The translations under genes and the position numbers were made by a program. Positions 5,060 through 5,578 of a stretch of 5,578 nucleotides of DNA are shown here, in pieces. Location: positions 4,469 to 10,046 of the forward strand of contig JAJYVN010000093.1 of assembly GCA_021791995.1 (NCBI GenBank). Reading direction: 5' to 3'. Each line of letters opens with the position of its first letter. The first letter of the stretch is position 1. This DNA is from Bacillota bacterium (GTDB lineage: Bacteria > Bacillota > Sulfobacillia > RBS10-35 > JAJYVN01). The notes beneath the pieces are model-generated. The model was given only the letters and a program-made list of their open reading frames with translations, did no database searches and was not told the origin of the DNA.

Positions 5060-5578
5060 GTGCGCGTTTCGTGGTCGCTGCACCACGCGGTGACCTTCGG
5101 CAAGGCCTTTGTCCATCGCTTGGTGCGGGATGATATCGGTGCCTACGCGGCTGCCCTCAGCTACAGCCTGCTCTTTGCCATCTTCCCGTTGGGCCTGGTC
5201 CTGGCGGCGGTCCTGCCTGCTCTGCCCCTGCATCTCCCCACGGCAGAAAGCATCCCGACCGGGATTGTCTCCCCTGAGGTGCGTGATCTCTTCGTCCGCG
5301 TCATCCGGGCCTCGGTCGCTCGTCCCACCCTGGCCTACCTCGGGGCCTTGGGCTATCTCTATGGCATGTCCTCCGCGTTCCGCCGACTGATCGACGCCTT
5401 CAATCATGCGTACGAATATGTGCCAAAGCTACGGCGCCCCGCTTACAAGACCCTGATCCTCTCGGTGGTGCTGGCCTTAACCCTTGGGCTCCTTTTGATC
5501 GCCGCCATCGTGCTCGCGACCGGCGGGGCGCATCTCTGCTACCTGCTCCTTTCCGCCATCGCCGGCCGTCCGGTCGCT
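5060..5578 (+). CDS. BrkB/YihY-family inner membrane protein, C-terminus cut by window end
   Basis: The first 173 residues of a multi-span membrane protein, open to the last base; the family is usually about 280-300 residues. The start is GTG, which with the missing stop makes it easy to overlook. A short cytoplasmic lead (FVHRLVRDDIGAYAAALSY, residues 17-35) runs into the first membrane segment (about 31-56, with the family-typical YSLLFAIFP). A hydrophilic loop (57-88) is followed by a second segment (about 90-107) and the family-typical FRRLIDAFNHAY (107-118). Further segments lie at about 131-154 and from 157 on. The match is to the YihY/BrkB family (UPF0761), once thought to be a tRNA-processing ribonuclease BN and now treated as membrane proteins of uncertain transport or envelope role. 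It lies downstream of the FapA-like gene on the same strand, 147 bp away, so co-transcription is possible but the stem-loop between them argues for caution. Confidence 0.88.
   Translation, partial: MRVSWSLHHAVTFGKAFVHRLVRDDIGAYAAALSYSLLFAIFPLGLVLAAVLPALPLHLPTAESIPTGIVSPEVRDLFVRVIRASVARPTLAYLGALGYLYGMSSAFRRLIDAFNHAYEYVPKLRRPAYKTLILSVVLALTLGLLLIAAIVLATGGAHLCYLLLSAIAGRPVA

Noticed and set aside
5053..5084. Possible start-masking hairpin GGTGCA/TGCACC around the BrkB-like start
   Set aside because: Only 6 bp with a 20-nt loop; too weak to claim control of translation.
5058..5093. Tiny ATG-started frame of 11 codons overlapping the BrkB-like start
   Set aside because: Too short to support, with no recognised motif. 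The ATG merely overlaps the GTG start in another frame.

Overview
The window is a 5.6-kb piece of a GC-rich bacterial chromosome holding five protein genes, the two at the edges cut off. I see no RNA gene, CRISPR array, transposase or other mobile element. The mix suggests a GC-rich, possibly thermophilic or acidophilic, member of the Bacillota or a neighbouring phylum. The evidence is a YumC-type ferredoxin-NADP reductase, a FapA/DUF342 protein, a BrkB/YihY membrane protein, frequent TTG/GTG starts and purine-rich ribosome binding sites. This placement is an inference of low to moderate confidence.

Left part (1-1905, + strand): two overlapping radical SAM genes. The first lacks its N-terminus and resembles the BA_1875-type radical SAM/SPASM subfamily (TIGR04053), a relative of the heme b synthase AhbD. 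The second is complete and resembles AhbC/NirJ, the enzymes that trim side chains of siroheme-derived tetrapyrroles in the alternative heme and heme d1 pathways. The second gene starts inside the end of the first, so the two are probably translated together. A role in late tetrapyrrole (heme or heme d1) maturation is the most economical reading.

Middle (1906-2919, - strand): a thioredoxin-reductase-like ferredoxin-NAD(P)+ reductase. It converges on the radical SAM pair with no spacer: the two TGA stops form the palindrome TGATCA. Such an enzyme could reduce the ferredoxin or flavodoxin that radical SAM enzymes need, but it is on the other strand and this link is inference.

Right part: a 247-bp divergent control region (2920-3166) contains a clear imperfect dyad near the reductase start. 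It is followed by a FapA/DUF342 beta-helix protein (3167-4912), then a 147-bp gap with a long bulged stem-loop. Last comes the N-terminal part of a BrkB/YihY-family multi-span membrane protein (5060 to the window end), which starts with GTG. The FapA-like and BrkB-like genes have no obvious functional tie to the radical SAM genes.
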